NCBI GenBank assembly: GCA_004194705.1
Contig: SADC01001184.1
Span: 124,001 to 188,000, forward strand
DNA: 64,000 nucleotides
Reading direction: 5' to 3'
Source of the DNA: Ditylenchus dipsaci
Lineage: Eukaryota > Nematoda > Chromadorea > Rhabditida > Anguinidae
Shown: positions 1 to 11,120 of the stretch, piece after piece
How positions within the stretch are numbered: position 1 is the first letter of the stretch
How the letters are laid out: every line of letters starts with the position of its first letter
Made by a program: the position numbers and the translations under genes
The notes under the pieces: model-generated
What the model was told of the DNA's origin: nothing
The model's database searches: none
What the model saw: the letters and a program-made list of their open reading frames with translations, nothing else

Positions 1-331
1 CTCCAGAAAGTAAAAACCTGTTCAAAATCGATCATTTTTATTTTTCTTTAATTTTGAAAATGCCTTAAAATGACCATTTTTGACTGAGGGGTGGGAGGCA
101 TTTTTTTTGGCGAAGTTAAATTTTTTATTCAGAAACTGTTTATATATGCTTCTCACATCGTGTTGTGCAGAAAAAATAAGTTCGGGTGGTGATTTTGGGT
201 CACTTTTCAAAAAAACCGAGTATGGGGGGGGGAACTATAAAAGTGCCCATAAAAAGGTTGTCGAAGAAACTCGTATCTTAATATCAACGTCAAGTAAATG
301 CTAAGGGCAAAATTTAACATAAAATTTCTAC

Positions 332-955
332 CTCTGCCAGCTGGTGAAAGTTCAGAGGGAATTCGAGCAATTTCAATTAGCTCAATCCACAGTGGCACCA
401 AATCAACATCAGCACCACATGTACTTGAACGGATCAACCAGATGTGATCCCCATTACGAGTAATATGCAGAAATGGTCGCCGCTCACCTAGAAGTTTTTC
501 CACTGCTTTTGCGTGAATTGCTGTTCGGATTGCGAGGAATAGTAGACACTCTAACTGGCTCCTAAACTGAACAAATAAAAATGAAAATTTAGATGAAATT
601 CTTGCCTTCCGCTGAGGATCGAGACTCCAGTTGTTCACTAGCTGCTCCACCACGAGAATAAATCGAGGCAGGTTCATCATTTTATTTGTACGTTCAAGTC
701 AATTATCGGTGGAGATTGAAAACATCCAAAATCCTGGCCAAACGGTAGACCTTCCAACTTGAAATCATCCTGAATATTGCCTATCTGAATGTTCGAAAAT
801 GTTCCACTCTAGTCTTACCTGAAGAGATCTTTGAATGTGTCTCGCAGTCCTGCCCCAATAAATTTGGTCTAAAGCTTTGATTTTTTTTACTGGAGAGCTA
901 AGCCCATCATCCCTGAGCCTTTCATGATCATGAGACCCAGTCGTTTGAATGTAGA
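332..955 (-). CDS. Unrecognised multi-exon gene, partial
   Basis: I do not recognise the protein. Three consecutive exons can be read on the minus strand: 955-819, 769-606 and 566-332. Splice sites are TTAAG before 955, GTAAG after 819, TTCAG before 769, TTCAG before 566 and GTAGAA after 332. The joined reading frame gives about 175 residues without a convincing signal peptide. Recognisable stretches are KALDQIYWGRTARHIQ, then KLEGLPFGQDFG, MMNLPRFILVVEQLVNNW and ERRPFLHITRNGDHIWLIR. Composition (Trp, Arg, Leu, few repeats) looks like a folded cytosolic protein. The 769-606 exon keeps frame only if one more A is read in the AAAA run near position 681. The intron 605-567 would begin with GC rather than GT and is a multiple of 3, so it could instead be retained. 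Further exons probably lie beyond 955 and to the left of 332, outside what I can support. The inference of a real gene rests on splice signals and frame consistency, not on family recognition. Confidence 0.55.
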
Positions 956-1809
956 CTTAAAAAAAACCTTTGAGTACAATTAAAAGCTCCTGAAAACTAA
1001 TAATACTATAGAGAGATCTTTCATGTAGCGAATTCTCATTCGTGCTTTGCAATTAAACTTCCTTTCACGGTTCTCGCGCGAGTATTGACAGACATAGATA
1101 TCACAAGCAAATTGGTTCCCCTCCTGAGCAGTAAAGTAGCGCTATACGGGATTGTTTTGCAACCATATATCGATTTCTTCCTTATTGCGGCACAATTTCT
1201 CAATCTTCTAAATAGCAGCTAAGAAATGTAATTGAACGAGCAAAAGAAGAGGAGATGATATATTTACGTATCTTAATTGAATTTGAGGGGTAAAATTTGA
1301 ATTTGAGGGGGTAAATTTGAAATTTGAGAGGGGATTTACACATTTTGTGCGAAATTCAAATTTGAGGAGGTAAAAAATAAATTTTGAATTAGCACCTTTA
1401 GTTTTTGGTACCAAGATGTGCTCTATCCACCTGAAGGATACACCAACCACCTGAAGGTTTATAACTGCCTACAATATAACTTAACTTCCTTTAGGGTGAC
1501 CTATCTATACAGAGGGTACACCAATCATCTGTAGAGTACCTAAACTGCCTAGAAGCATCGTAAACTGATCAGCGCTACTTTATTCACCTGGAGGATACCC
1601 AAGTGGTAAAACATACTCTAACTGCCTGGAAGCTTTTCTAACCGCCTGGAGGGTACCTGTCGGCAGCTATTTGGAGTGGCAAGTCAAGCGGTCAGCAATG
1701 TGGTTTGTCAATTCAAGATAACTGGCGCTAACAAGAATCAATTATAGTTATCTTTTCTGTTGTTATGTTTGCTGTTATTATTTTTGCCTGCGTTCGAGAG
1801 ATGTGTTTA
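956..1809. other. Gene-poor stretch with a dispersed repeat
   Basis: No convincing exon is visible here, although more of the neighbouring minus-strand gene could lie at 1000-1200. Bases 1380-1661 are an inverted copy of 6351-6634. The repeat consists of degenerate units of about 30 bases built round motifs such as CCACCTGAAGGATACAC and GCCTGGAGGGTACC. Bases 1280-1370 hold short near-repeats of AATTTGAGGGG. Confidence 0.6.
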
Positions 1810-1829
1810 GTAGTGAACAGGGATGAGGA

Positions 1830-3062
1830 TGGCTGTATATGAACTCGTGAAATTTAAACTGGTAAAACATGAGACTCGTAAATCATGGAACTGGTGAAAA
1901 AAAAATTTCGAAAAACATCAAACTCGATAAACAATGAACTGGAGAATCGAGTTTCGTGAAGCATGAACCCGCGAAGACGAGTTTTGAAAACATGGAACTC
2001 GCGGAAACGAGTTTTGAAAAACATGGAACTCGCGGAAACGAGTTTTGAAAAACATAGAACTGGTAAATTTGTTTGGTCACGTTTCTTTATCTCGTAAAAC
2101 AACTTTTTTACGGATTCTGTTACTCATATTTACATGTAACAGACGTCTTTTCTTTGGTTTATGGCCGCTTTGAATATGCCTTACCATATTCAGCTGAACC
2201 ATATTCGGTCATAAAATGTGAAAAAATATGCCTTGTCCCCTCTGTTGTTTTTTTTTGCAAAAAATTTTTTTATTTCCTTAGAAACTTTTTTTCACATTTT
2301 TAAATAATTTAAAGAAAAAATTTTTTTTGTTAAAAATGGTGAAATTTTTCGTTGCCTTGGTCCCCTAAGCTAATTTCCGAAAAATAAAACACGCCAACAC
2401 GTGGAGTCGAACTCAAGACCGAACTCCAGGCACTGCTGTATAGACCACTAGACCATCGAGACACACAAAGTAACAATCAAAATCGGTTAGATATTGTGCA
2501 AAATCGACTAACTACACTGAGTATAGTCGATGATAGCAGAATCTAACGCATATTATGATAATGCAGGGTACGTAAACGTCCTTATTAATAAGATTTGTCC
2601 TTATTTCGGGACCCCAAATCTTATTTTTTTTCAGAATTTTTAGTCAAAATCTTATTTTTAGCACCAAAAAAGCAATAAGCACTGGATAAAATAGCATATT
2701 TTTGCCAAAATAACCGAAAATGTCCTTTATTTTGACCAAGTGTCCTTATTTTTGAAATTTCGAGTTACGTACCCTGTGATAATGTGGCCTCAGATAAGCT
2801 AAATCATAAAATTACTTGTCATAGGTGTGTGAGAACACAAATTTACGAGTTCCATGTTTTTTCAAACTCGTTTCCGCGAGTTCCATGTTTTCAAAACTCG
2901 TTTCCGCGAGTTCCATGTTTTTTTAAAAATCGTCTTCGCGGTTCCATGTTTCTCGAAACTCATTTTTTCCAATTTCCATGATTTTCGAGTCTCATTTTTA
3001 CGAGTTATAATTTCTCGAGCCCCATGTTTCACGAGTTGAATTTTACGAGTTCATATACAGCC
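1830..3062. mobile_element. Foldback element A, inserted in element B
   Basis: The terminal inverted repeats begin GGCTGTATATGAACTCGT and end with the complement. They are flanked by the 8-bp direct repeat GATGAGGA at 1822-1829 and 3063-3070. The arms (about 1830-2075 and 2835-3062) contain repeated units of about 33 bases with the motif CATGGAACTCGCGGAAACG. The centre, 2100-2830, carries a tRNA-like stretch and AT-rich sequence but no gene. Reading frames inside the arms are products of the tandem units. The 8-bp duplication suggests hAT-type insertion, although the ends do not start with CAG. Confidence 0.8.
2385..2470 (-). repeat. Degenerate tRNA-like sequence
   Basis: Read on the minus strand, this stretch has an A-box-like TGGTCTAGTGG and a B-box-like AGTTCGACTCC at tRNA spacing. 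The T stem does not pair and no clean acceptor stem is seen, so it is a tRNA-derived relic rather than a working tRNA gene. It sits in the centre of element A. Confidence 0.4.
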
Positions 3063-3539
3063 GATGAGGATTTCGGTCTAACTAGGCCTTTTTTAGGCCT
3101 AGGCCTTTTCGACCTAACTAGGCCTATTTTAGACCTTTTTTAGGCCTATTTTTTGGCGGGAATTTGAAATAATTTTATTTTTCAAAGAATTTTTTTGTGC
3201 TTTGTGATAAGGATAATACTTTTTTCCGTCCCAAATCCACGCTTTTTTCAAATTGTTCGTTGCTCAAGGCTAGGTTATTACGATTGGCATGATTATTTGG
3301 ACTTGTTGGACTTGACTCTACTGATTCAACCTGTTTTCTTTTTTTCAGTTAATATTCATCTGTAATTTTGCTTATTCAGGTATTAAAGCAAACCAAAACC
3401 AATCAGTGATTTTGTCACTGTCAGATTTACGGGTTTCCTATTTATTTTCTTTTCTTCACTCTAGCGTTGTAATTTGTTGGCAGCCACCCACCGCCACCGG
3501 TGGCTACCCAAAATTTCCCACCACCACCGGTGGATCCAG

Positions 3540-3708
3540 AGGCGTAGCCAGAAAAATCTGACGGGGGGGGGCTGCTAAAGCACCCCGAGAGGTCATTTTC
3601 CCTACACCGTTTTCGAGTTTTATAGTGTTTTTAATTAACAATTTTTTTCGAAAAACCTGGCGGGGGGGGGGGCTATAGCCTCCTCAGCCCTCCCCCTGGC
3701 TACGCCCA
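3540..3708. mobile_element. Short palindromic MITE with G/C runs
   Basis: The left end reads GGCGTAGCCAG and the right end CTGGCTACGCC. Just inside each end are runs of G (3565-3572 and 3662-3672), and the surroundings repeat GGTGGATCCA. It is nested inside element B. Confidence 0.55.
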
Positions 3709-4206
3709 TGGGTGGATCCACCGGTGGATTTGCCACACTGAACACAGCAATGCAAATAATGAGATTTTGGAATTTTCGAACCACTGGCTAGATTTTCTCA
3801 CCAATTGATCATCAAGCGCGACTTGTTTTCTAGTACCCTTGAATAAGAGGATGTTTAATTAAATGCGTGGTTTATAGTCGATTCCATTAGAGATAATTTG
3901 AAGTTTTCACAGCAGTTAAGTACTTTAGTTCACATGACCATATACACATAATCAGCTTGCTTGAAAGCTGTATAAAGCAAAAGTGTAATTTGAACGAGAC
4001 ATTTACCTGACTAAGAGACCTGAAAGGGGCATGGCATCGCCTTGTTAGAAAAGCAATAAAGTCGAAATAGTGCAGGGGTTGTAACTGCAGAGTACATTAT
4101 GTAGCGTGTAAATTATAGGGAGAGAATACTCTTTTTAAATCATCACAGCCAATAGTTGATCGGTTGCCAGGCAAAATTTGACAATTTCCGGTGCCGGTGT
4201 CCAGAG

Positions 4207-5905
4207 CAGTGTTGTGACTTGGCTGAAAATTTTCCTCTCCTCTTCCTCATTCCTCATCGCCTCTAAAAAATTTTCCTCTCCTCATTCCTCTTCCTCGTCG
4301 CGTCTAAAATTTCTTCCTCTCCTCAGTCCTCTTCCTCTGAGGAACACTTTTTCCTTCCTCATTCCTCTAAATTTTCCTCATACGCTTTTCAGAATGAGCG
4401 AAACTACAACTAACTCTACACCTGGCGATGGAAAGGTCTCAAAAGGAGGTTTGTTCGACTACTTCAAGGACACAACCACAAAGACTCCTACTTCGACGCA
4501 ATGTACCCCGAGCGGACAGTCTCAATTCATGGGTGCGCGCCGTTTCCTCGAAAGTTCATTTCCCCGAAAAGTTCGTTTACGAATATTGTTTCATCCACAA
4601 AAATCTGTCCCGACATGAATGTTTGGTTGCTCCCCGTTGAATTGATCCTCCAAATTTGTAGGGTTCGAATCCCGGTGGTAGCAAAAGCTTTTTCTTTGCT
4701 GAAATATTTTCTTTGCTGAACTTTTTCTTTGCTAAAATATTTTAGGGGACCAGTAGTATTGAGGTGGTAACACAGAGAAAGATGTACTCAGGTGGTAGTA
4801 CCAAAATTACGTTTTAGCAAGATTTACGAAAACTGTAAAAATAACATCAAACGTTATTTTACTACTCACGGCTTTTCAAAACGCCCGAAAGTGTGTCATT
4901 TAGCTTTTTAGACGTGTATGCATGGCGCAGTTGGTAAAGCTCTTCGTCACACCATTTACATAGCAAAATAGGCTATTTTCCTCGGAGTCACGAGTTCGAT
5001 CCCACCCTCTGGAACATCCGATTTTTCACAAAAAAAAAATTTGCAATTTTTTATTCACCCACTCGACTTAAAATCGAAAAGTAGACATAGGTCATAGAGA
5101 TCAGATTTTCAGCTTTTCTTATAAAATTTTGAGTACAGGTCCGATGAAAGTCCAGAATTTATGTCAAATACAAGGCAAAAGTTGAAACGCAACTTCTTTT
5201 GTATAAGGTTTGCGAGGTTTGTATTTCAGAGGGTGAGTTATACACCAAAGAAAGCTGAGAATCTCCCCTTGCAGAAAATACAGATCGAATTTTCAAAATA
5301 CAGATTTTATAAAACTAAAAGCCATTTCAAGTCTAAAACACGTTTTTCTAGTCAAATTTGAGGAGTTTTTTAATTTCCCGCGAAATTCGCTTTAAAAGCT
5401 AAATGACACACTTTCGGTCGTTTTGAAAAAGCCGGGCTACTGTCAAACCATGTTTAGAACGCTTTAATTAGTGTAGAAAACAAACTTTGGAACCCAAAAA
5501 CGTAAAAAACTTTGATCCAAGTGGACGACCGCTTGGTTTTGTTGGTACATGGGACATCCAGCAAAACTACGGTCAGTTCATAGAAAAAATGTTTGAACTA
5601 ACAAATATATGCCTACCCTGAACCTAATGCTTTTCCTAAGTTAGACAATAGATGGGATGAAAAGTGAAAAAATCCCATATTTACCTACGGGCCACAAATA
5701 CGGTGGGGCCCAAGGAGGTAAACCTGGACTTTATTGACTGAAGGCTCAGTTTTGAGGAAAATTTTTGTCTTCCTCATTGTCTCAAAAAAAAATTCCTCTC
5801 CTCTTCCTCTTCCTCATCGCTCTAAAAAAGTTGTCCTCTTCCTCATTCCTCTTCCTCTGAGGAGAGGAAGAGGAGAGGAATGAGGATGAGGAAGTCACAA
5901 CACTG
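4207..5905. mobile_element. hAT-like element D, inserted in element B
   Basis: The ends are CAGTGTTGTGACTT and AAGTCACAACACTG, flanked by the perfect 8-bp duplication GTCCAGAG at 4199-4206 and 5906-5913. The subterminal arms are CTTCCTC-rich microsatellite-like repeats (4230-4390 and 5760-5880). The interior holds another palindrome at about 4857-5450 (shared motif GTGTGTCATTTAGC), a tRNA-like segment at 4918-5012 and part of the hairpin tRNA-like repeat seen at 9586. No transposase frame is visible. Confidence 0.85.
4918..5012 (+). repeat. tRNA-like (SINE-type) segment
   Basis: An A-box-like TGGCGCAGTTGG is followed, after an enlarged middle, by a B-box-like GAGTTCGATCC. The distance between the boxes is too long for a normal tRNA without an intron, and stems are poor. 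It is most likely a tRNA-derived repeat within element D. A second B-box-like motif, GGTTCGAATCCC, lies at about 4660. Confidence 0.45.
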
Positions 5906-7258
5906 GTCCAGAGCCGTTTTTGTATATGGTTGGTGTCAGCACTTAGCGCTAGTACCCACCCTCAGAATCTCGCCATATTGGGACATTGACACCGGCATCA
6001 AAATTTTCTTTTCAGCTACTGACGTATTTACTCATTTGGCGCCGGTGCCCACACTCAGCGCAAATTTTCCGCGAATCTTGAGCCAGTGTCCAGTACTTTC
6101 CACGGAGTCTATAATACCCTCAGAGTGGTTAGGGTTACTGTCTGACACAATATCCAGGCCCATTATACCTCCCGGTAGAGGCCCTGATCGAGCCGGCAAG
6201 CTGAGCCTTTCCGTAATTACGGCACATAGCAGCTAGTTCATGTTTTAAGCAGATTATAACATCCAGTGTACATCCCGTGTAACATCTAGATAGTTGGTGT
6301 ATCTTTTTGGGGCTTAATCCAGTCCAGTTGATTAGGGCACTCTCCAGGCAGGACAGGTACCCTCCAGGCGGTTAGAAAAGCTTCCAGGCAGTTAGAGTAT
6401 GTTTTACCACTTGGGTATCCTCCAGGTGGTTGAAGTAGCGCTGATCAGTTTACGATGCTTCTAGGCAGTTTAGGTACTCTACAGATGATTGGTGTACCTC
6501 TGTATAGATAGGTCACCCTAAAGGAAGTTAAGTTATATTGTAGGCAGTTATAAACCTTCAGGTGGTTGGTGTATCCTTCAGGTGGATAGAGCACATCTTG
6601 GTACCAAAAACTAAAGGTGCTAATTCAAAATTTATTTTTTTAATTTTTCTGTCTAGTAAAAAATTATTATTTACTTCCAAGGCACATAGCTCGCTGGGGT
6701 GTGGGAGTATGGTTTCGCACTTTCGAGAAGGCACATCTCCAGACAATTGTGCGTCAAACATTAGCTAAAAAAAATTAGCTCTAAGGCCACTTATGCTGCG
6801 AACAAACTTTGTAGTCAAAAACCTGACGGACATAGTCCAAATACTATATAGACATATTGACTGTAAAAAAGAAAACAGGTTGAATTAGTAGAGGAACTAC
6901 GGAAATTAGTCCAAATAATCATGCCAATCGTAATAACCTAGCCTTGAGCAACGAACAATTTGAAAAAAGCGTGGATTTGGGCCGGAAAAAAGTATTATCT
7001 TATCACAAAGCACAAAAAAATTCTTTGAAAAAATAAAATTATTTCAAATTCCCGCCAAAAAATAGGCCTAAAAAAGGCCTAAATAGGCCTAAAAAAGCCT
7101 AAAAAGGCTAAAATAGGCCTAGTTAGACCGAAAAGGCCTAGGCCTAAAAAAGGCTAGTAGGACTAGGCCTAACTCAAATTTTGCAGGCCTATTTTGGGAA
7201 TCCCAGCTATTAAGGAAAAAGGCCTAGTTAGACCGAAATTCTCATCCCTGGTAGTGAA

Positions 7259-8690
7259 TAAAGGTTGCTGTCCCCGTCTCATAATGGCTTTTTGTGGACG
7301 TTTCTGGAGTTTGCCGCCCACAAATTCGGAAACGGGCCGCTAGAGTGTTATGCTGCCCGATTTTTCCTCAAATGTTAAAGTAATTTTAACACACCCTGTA
7401 GTTCAATTGGGATGTGGGAGTATAGTTTAAAGTGCTCCGTGTTGGTAAAAAGAAGAAGAAGACCATATACAACGATGACTGTTTAATATTATCCGCCTGT
7501 TGTTAAACAATGTTGACTTGTTGTTGTCGTTGTTCGAAAATAAATGAATGTAGCCGATTTTAAGGGTGTGAATGTTAATAGGTGCGATAAGAGATGAAAG
7601 GTCGAGATGTGGTTCACCAGGAGGAACAGAATGTTTGTATTAAAAACATTGGACACATAAGTTGAATGTAGGTATAATGTATAAAGTGTCATGTTGTGAT
7701 CTGTTGTTTATACGGCGGAATAATGGAGCTATGAATAGATAGTTATATTAAGACAGGTTGAATTTATGGCAAAAATTCAGTATTTTAGGGCCTCATTCAG
7801 AAAAATTCCATCGAATTTGGTGTCAACCAGCCTCGGATGGTGCCTACCCAGGTACTAATTGCAAATTGAGATTCTAAATAGTCAAAACAGCATTTTGGCC
7901 CAACCTCTGTAGGTACGTGTCAGAACAGGACGTAACATCCGTAGGTGACCTCGTCAAATGTAAATAGTCGCAGGGTAGACTGTGTAAAAAAATACCTTAG
8001 GAGGGAACCTAAAATCGCAAATAATAACTGCGGCTGACAGTGCAAAAAAGCTAGAAAAATAAGAGTGATTGAAGACCCACCCGCATGCTGCCGTCCTTAT
8101 TGAAGCCCCATAGAAAGACATCTGAAAAATTGGAAGCAGAAAAAAACTCCGGCCAAGAATCAAGAAGTACTGCAAGCGCTTTAAAGCATAAAAGACCTGC
8201 AAATCCTAGTCAAGCATTTCGTATAATCAGAGTTAAATAACCTCAATATAGAGATACCACTTACATCAACCAATACAGCAAGCAATTAGACAGTACGACC
8301 AGATACCAGATAGTCACATAAGCGCACTCGCGGACAGCCTAAAAAGGACGAACAAAAGAAAAGAATGGGACGGCTAACTACTAAAAAAACTTATCTAATA
8401 GAACTTTAGAGCGACGTTTAGCCGAAACAATGCGATGCTATGCTACGAACATCCACAATGTGATCGATTCACCTGAAACTAATACGTGAAATCGACTTAG
8501 GTGGTGTAACACTCTACACCAAAACGAGTGACTTGGATCAAAAAAGAACGCAAAAGAAAAAAATTTGCTTGAAAAGCAAAAAATATTCATTTGAAAAAAA
8601 CGTTTCGTGTCATAATTCCACTTGTAGGATTGGTCCCCGGGAATTCAAATATCAACATTTAAATTTGACTGCGTGACAGGTATTCGATAG
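7259..8690. other. No gene recognised
   Basis: AT-rich sequence between the transposon nest and a tandem repeat. Short open frames exist on both strands, but none shows splice-linked continuity or a recognisable motif. Confidence 0.6.
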
Positions 8691-8693
8691 ATA

Positions 8694-8972
8694 TCCCCCG
8701 CATAATATCCCCCCAGCCATATCCCCCCGACATATATCCCCCCACATATATCCCCCACAGATATCCCCCAACAATATCCCCCGCAGATATCCCCAGCAGT
8801 TGATGGGTATATATCTCCCCACATATATCTCCCCAACACTTATCTCCCAGCATATATCTCCCCGCAGATATCCCCCAGCAGTTGATGGGTATATATCTCC
8901 CCACATATATCCCCCCAACCTTTTCCCCAGCATATATCTCCCCAGTATATATCTCCCCATATATACAGTCCA
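8694..8972. repeat. Minisatellite of ATATCCCC units
   Basis: About twenty degenerate units of 13-15 bases with the core ATATATCTCCCCA or ATATCCCCC, including two copies of a longer block containing CAGTTGATGGGTATATA. All three frames of the minus strand stay open through it, giving Gly/Tyr/Ile-rich artefact proteins. An inverted copy lies at 10362-10464. Confidence 0.9.
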
Positions 8973-9585
8973 CCACTGAACCTGGTATTATCCATCGCTT
9001 AGCAACCTGAATACTGCTCTAGGTAAATTCACCCTCTACAACTACCTCTCTACATACTCGCCCCTCAGTAAATTCCCATGCGGTAAATTCCCCTCCACAT
9101 TTAGAGTTACAGGTTCAAATCCTGGTGGTAGCAGACATTTTTTTCTTGAATAACGGTCATAAAATATTTATTATAAGACCAGTAATCCTCAAAGTGGGTA
9201 GGACATCACCGGTACCCTTCTCTAAATGGGTATTCACCTCCAGAATCTAAAATTTTGAATTTTAGCTAATTATCATCAAATCAAAATTATTATACCCTAT
9301 CCAGAATTGTGTCCTGAACGCGCTTTGGTGATAGTATCGCCTGGGTGGCCTACAAAATTAAAATTTCTTAAGAATAAAAAATAAACAATTTTTATAACTT
9401 AAAATTGCGTGAGGAATTGGGTTTGTTAAGACTAAAAGTGCGATTTTACCTACCTAACCCCAAACCTGGGGTGGATACCATCTGCACAGTTTCATATGCA
9501 GGTAACAGTAGAGGTATATTCACCCAAATGACCTGAAAAGTTGAACCCTTTGTCTTTTTCATATCTAAAATTATGGTAAAAAGGT

Positions 9586-10016
9586 ATGCACCCAGGTGGA
9601 TTCGAACCAGCAACTTCTACATCACCCTGAGAATCCATAAACCAAACCCAGTGGTCGACCACTTGGATCAAATTTTTTTTACGTTTTCGGGTTTCAAAAC
9701 AACTTTTCTGCACTAATTCGAGCATGCTGAAGATGGTTTGACAGTGATAAAATTACGTTTTATCGACAAATTTTGAGTTATCACTAACGATTGATTTATC
9801 AAAATCAATCGTTAGCAATAAGTCGAAAATTTCTGAGAAAACGTGATTTTGCCACTGTCAAACCATCTTCAGCATGCTCGAATTAGTGCAGAAAACATGT
9901 TTTGGAACCCGAAAACGTAAAAAAAAAATTTGATCCAAGTGGTCGACCACTGGTTTGGTTTATGGATTCTCAGGGTGATGTAGAAGTTACTGGTTCGAAT
10001 CCACCTGGGTGCATAC
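9586..10016. repeat. Hairpin repeat with inverted tRNA-like ends
   Basis: A near-perfect palindrome centred near 9800. Each end carries, pointing outwards, a tRNA-like 3' half with the B-box-like motif GGTTCGAATCCACCTGG, preceded by a GATCCAAGTGGTCGACCAC stem. The inner arms contain GCATGCTGAAGATGGTTTG and a loop round AACGATTGATTT. Copies or fragments occur at 5450-5600, 15600-15771 with 16204-16270, 16640-16700 and 57380-57830. No complete tRNA fold is present. Confidence 0.75.
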
Positions 10017-10361
10017 TTATTTTTTACCCCCTTTTTAATGGGTTTCTAATTTCTCAAAATATTAGTTATTTAAAATTAGTGAAAAAAATGTTTAAAATTC
10101 GATCCAAGTGGACGACCACTTGGTTAGTAAATGTTTTGCAAATTTAGTGGTTGGTATTATTTGGTATTTTCAAACTATCTTCAGCGTAAAATTTTGGTAT
10201 GATACCATCGTTTGATATCCCATTTGAAAAAAAAAATAAAAAATTTTTGGTTTTGAATCAGATGACCCTCAGGATAAGTACCTACCCCGATATGGGTGTG
10301 TGGTTAGTGAAATCAAAACTAAGTCCGGTCCCTACGTGTCCCTTATATAAAGAGTCGACTG

Positions 10362-10481
10362 TATGTGGGAGATATATGCTGGGGAGATATAGTGGGGAGA
10401 TATATACCCATAAACTGCTGGGGGATATCTGCGGGGGATATATGTTGGGGGATATCTGCGGGGANNNNNNNNNNNNNNNNN
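10362..10481. repeat. Inverted minisatellite copy ending in an assembly gap
   Basis: The complement of the 8694-8972 minisatellite (GGGGATATCTGCGGG units) runs directly into 17 undetermined bases at 10465-10481. The array is probably collapsed or broken here, so its true length is unknown. Confidence 0.85.
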
Positions 10482-10675
10482 ACATTGCTAATCCTCCACC
10501 GAGCCATCTTTGTTCTTACGCTGCTGCCTTAAAATGGGAACCCCTTGTGGACAGACTTGTCCTTGCCCTTTTCCGATTTGACAAATGTGATGTTATCCTT
10601 TAAAAATGATATTGGTGTTGAAGATCTAAAACAAAACATACGTTCTCTCCTCGATTTCTTCCAAAGCTTGTTGCA

Positions 10676-10828
10676 CTAGAATGGCTGGCTGGACCACTGC
10701 AGGAAGCACTGCAATTGATTGAGCGCAATTTGCACGAGTTCCATCAGAGCTTGCTGGTCCATTCCCATCGCTTGTCCAATCGCATTCATGCTTAGTCGCC
10801 CATCACGCAAAAAGTTATTCGCATCCAT
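10676..10828 (-). CDS. Possible small coding exon, unknown product
   Basis: A 50-residue frame starting MDANNFLRDGRLSMNAIGQ follows a TTTTCAG acceptor-like site and looks like an amphipathic helical protein (GMDQQALMELVQIALNQL). Moving one base near 10700 would allow it to continue as QPAILVQQALEEIEER, so a one-base error may hide the rest. Possible further coding sequence lies at 10640-10530 (KSEKGKDKSVHK). The N run at 10465 would interrupt any downstream part. No family is recognised, and chance cannot be excluded. Confidence 0.3.
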   Translation of the reverse strand: MDANNFLRDGRLSMNAIGQAMGMDQQALMELVQIALNQLQCFLQWSSQPF

Positions 10829-10954
10829 CGTTTTTCTGAAAATATAATAAATAGAGAGTGTGCAAAGCAGAAGCGACCGAAGCAAAAATAATGATCAAGA
10901 ATTCGAAAAAATGTAATGCACAAAAAGATGACGGAATACCAAAACACTTTTTGT

Positions 10955-11120
10955 TGGGCTGTATCGAATTGTCCTTTTTAAGGACTTGTATCGAATTGTC
11001 TTTTTAAAGGACTTGTATCGAATTGTCCCTTTTTAATGACTCGTATCGAATTGTCCCTTTATAAGGACCTTGTATCGAATTGTCCCTTGTATCGAATCGG
11101 TCGTTGTATCGAATCGACCG
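10955..11120. repeat. Tandem repeat of TGTATCGAATTGTCC
   Basis: About seven imperfect units of roughly 30 bases, the core TGTATCGAATTGTCC followed by TTTTTAAGGACT, shrinking towards the right end. Confidence 0.75.

Larger units (their letters stand above)
1818..7250. mobile_element. hAT-like nested element B (non-autonomous)
   Basis: The ends are CAGGGATGAG at the left and CTCATCCCTG at the right, flanked by a perfect 8-bp duplication GTAGTGAA at 1810-1817 and 7251-7258. The 8-bp duplication and the CAGGG terminus fit the hAT superfamily. The subterminal arms (3071-3420 and 6870-7240) are long inverted repeats rich in AGGCCTA units. The left terminus is split by element A after its first bases, and element D sits in the interior. 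I see no transposase reading frame, so it was probably mobilised in trans. It shares terminal sequence with the element at 14088-15518. Confidence 0.85.

Noticed and set aside
1854..3039. Phe/Ser-rich frames in element A
   Set aside because: They derive from the repeated TIR units of the foldback element; both copies are inverted versions of the same DNA.
1818..7250. An autonomous transposase in the nest
   Set aside because: No long frame, DDE-type motif or BED finger could be found on either strand of elements A, B or D.
8694..8972. CRISPR-like regular repeats
   Set aside because: Units are head-to-tail with no unique spacers and degenerate lengths, in a eukaryotic setting. It is a minisatellite.
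8645..8976. Three overlapping long minus-strand reading frames with Gly/Tyr repeats
   Set aside because: They run through the ATATCCCC minisatellite, which has no stop codons in any minus frame. They are by-products of the tandem repeat.
9902..10147. Reading frame on the right arm of the hairpin repeat
   Set aside because: The same frame appears inverted on the left arm (9492-9725), as expected from a palindrome, not from a gene.
10625..10645. A 16-nt intron linking parts of the small gene candidate
   Set aside because: It is far below the shortest other intron in the window. The GTATG and TTTTAG ends are chance in AT-rich DNA.
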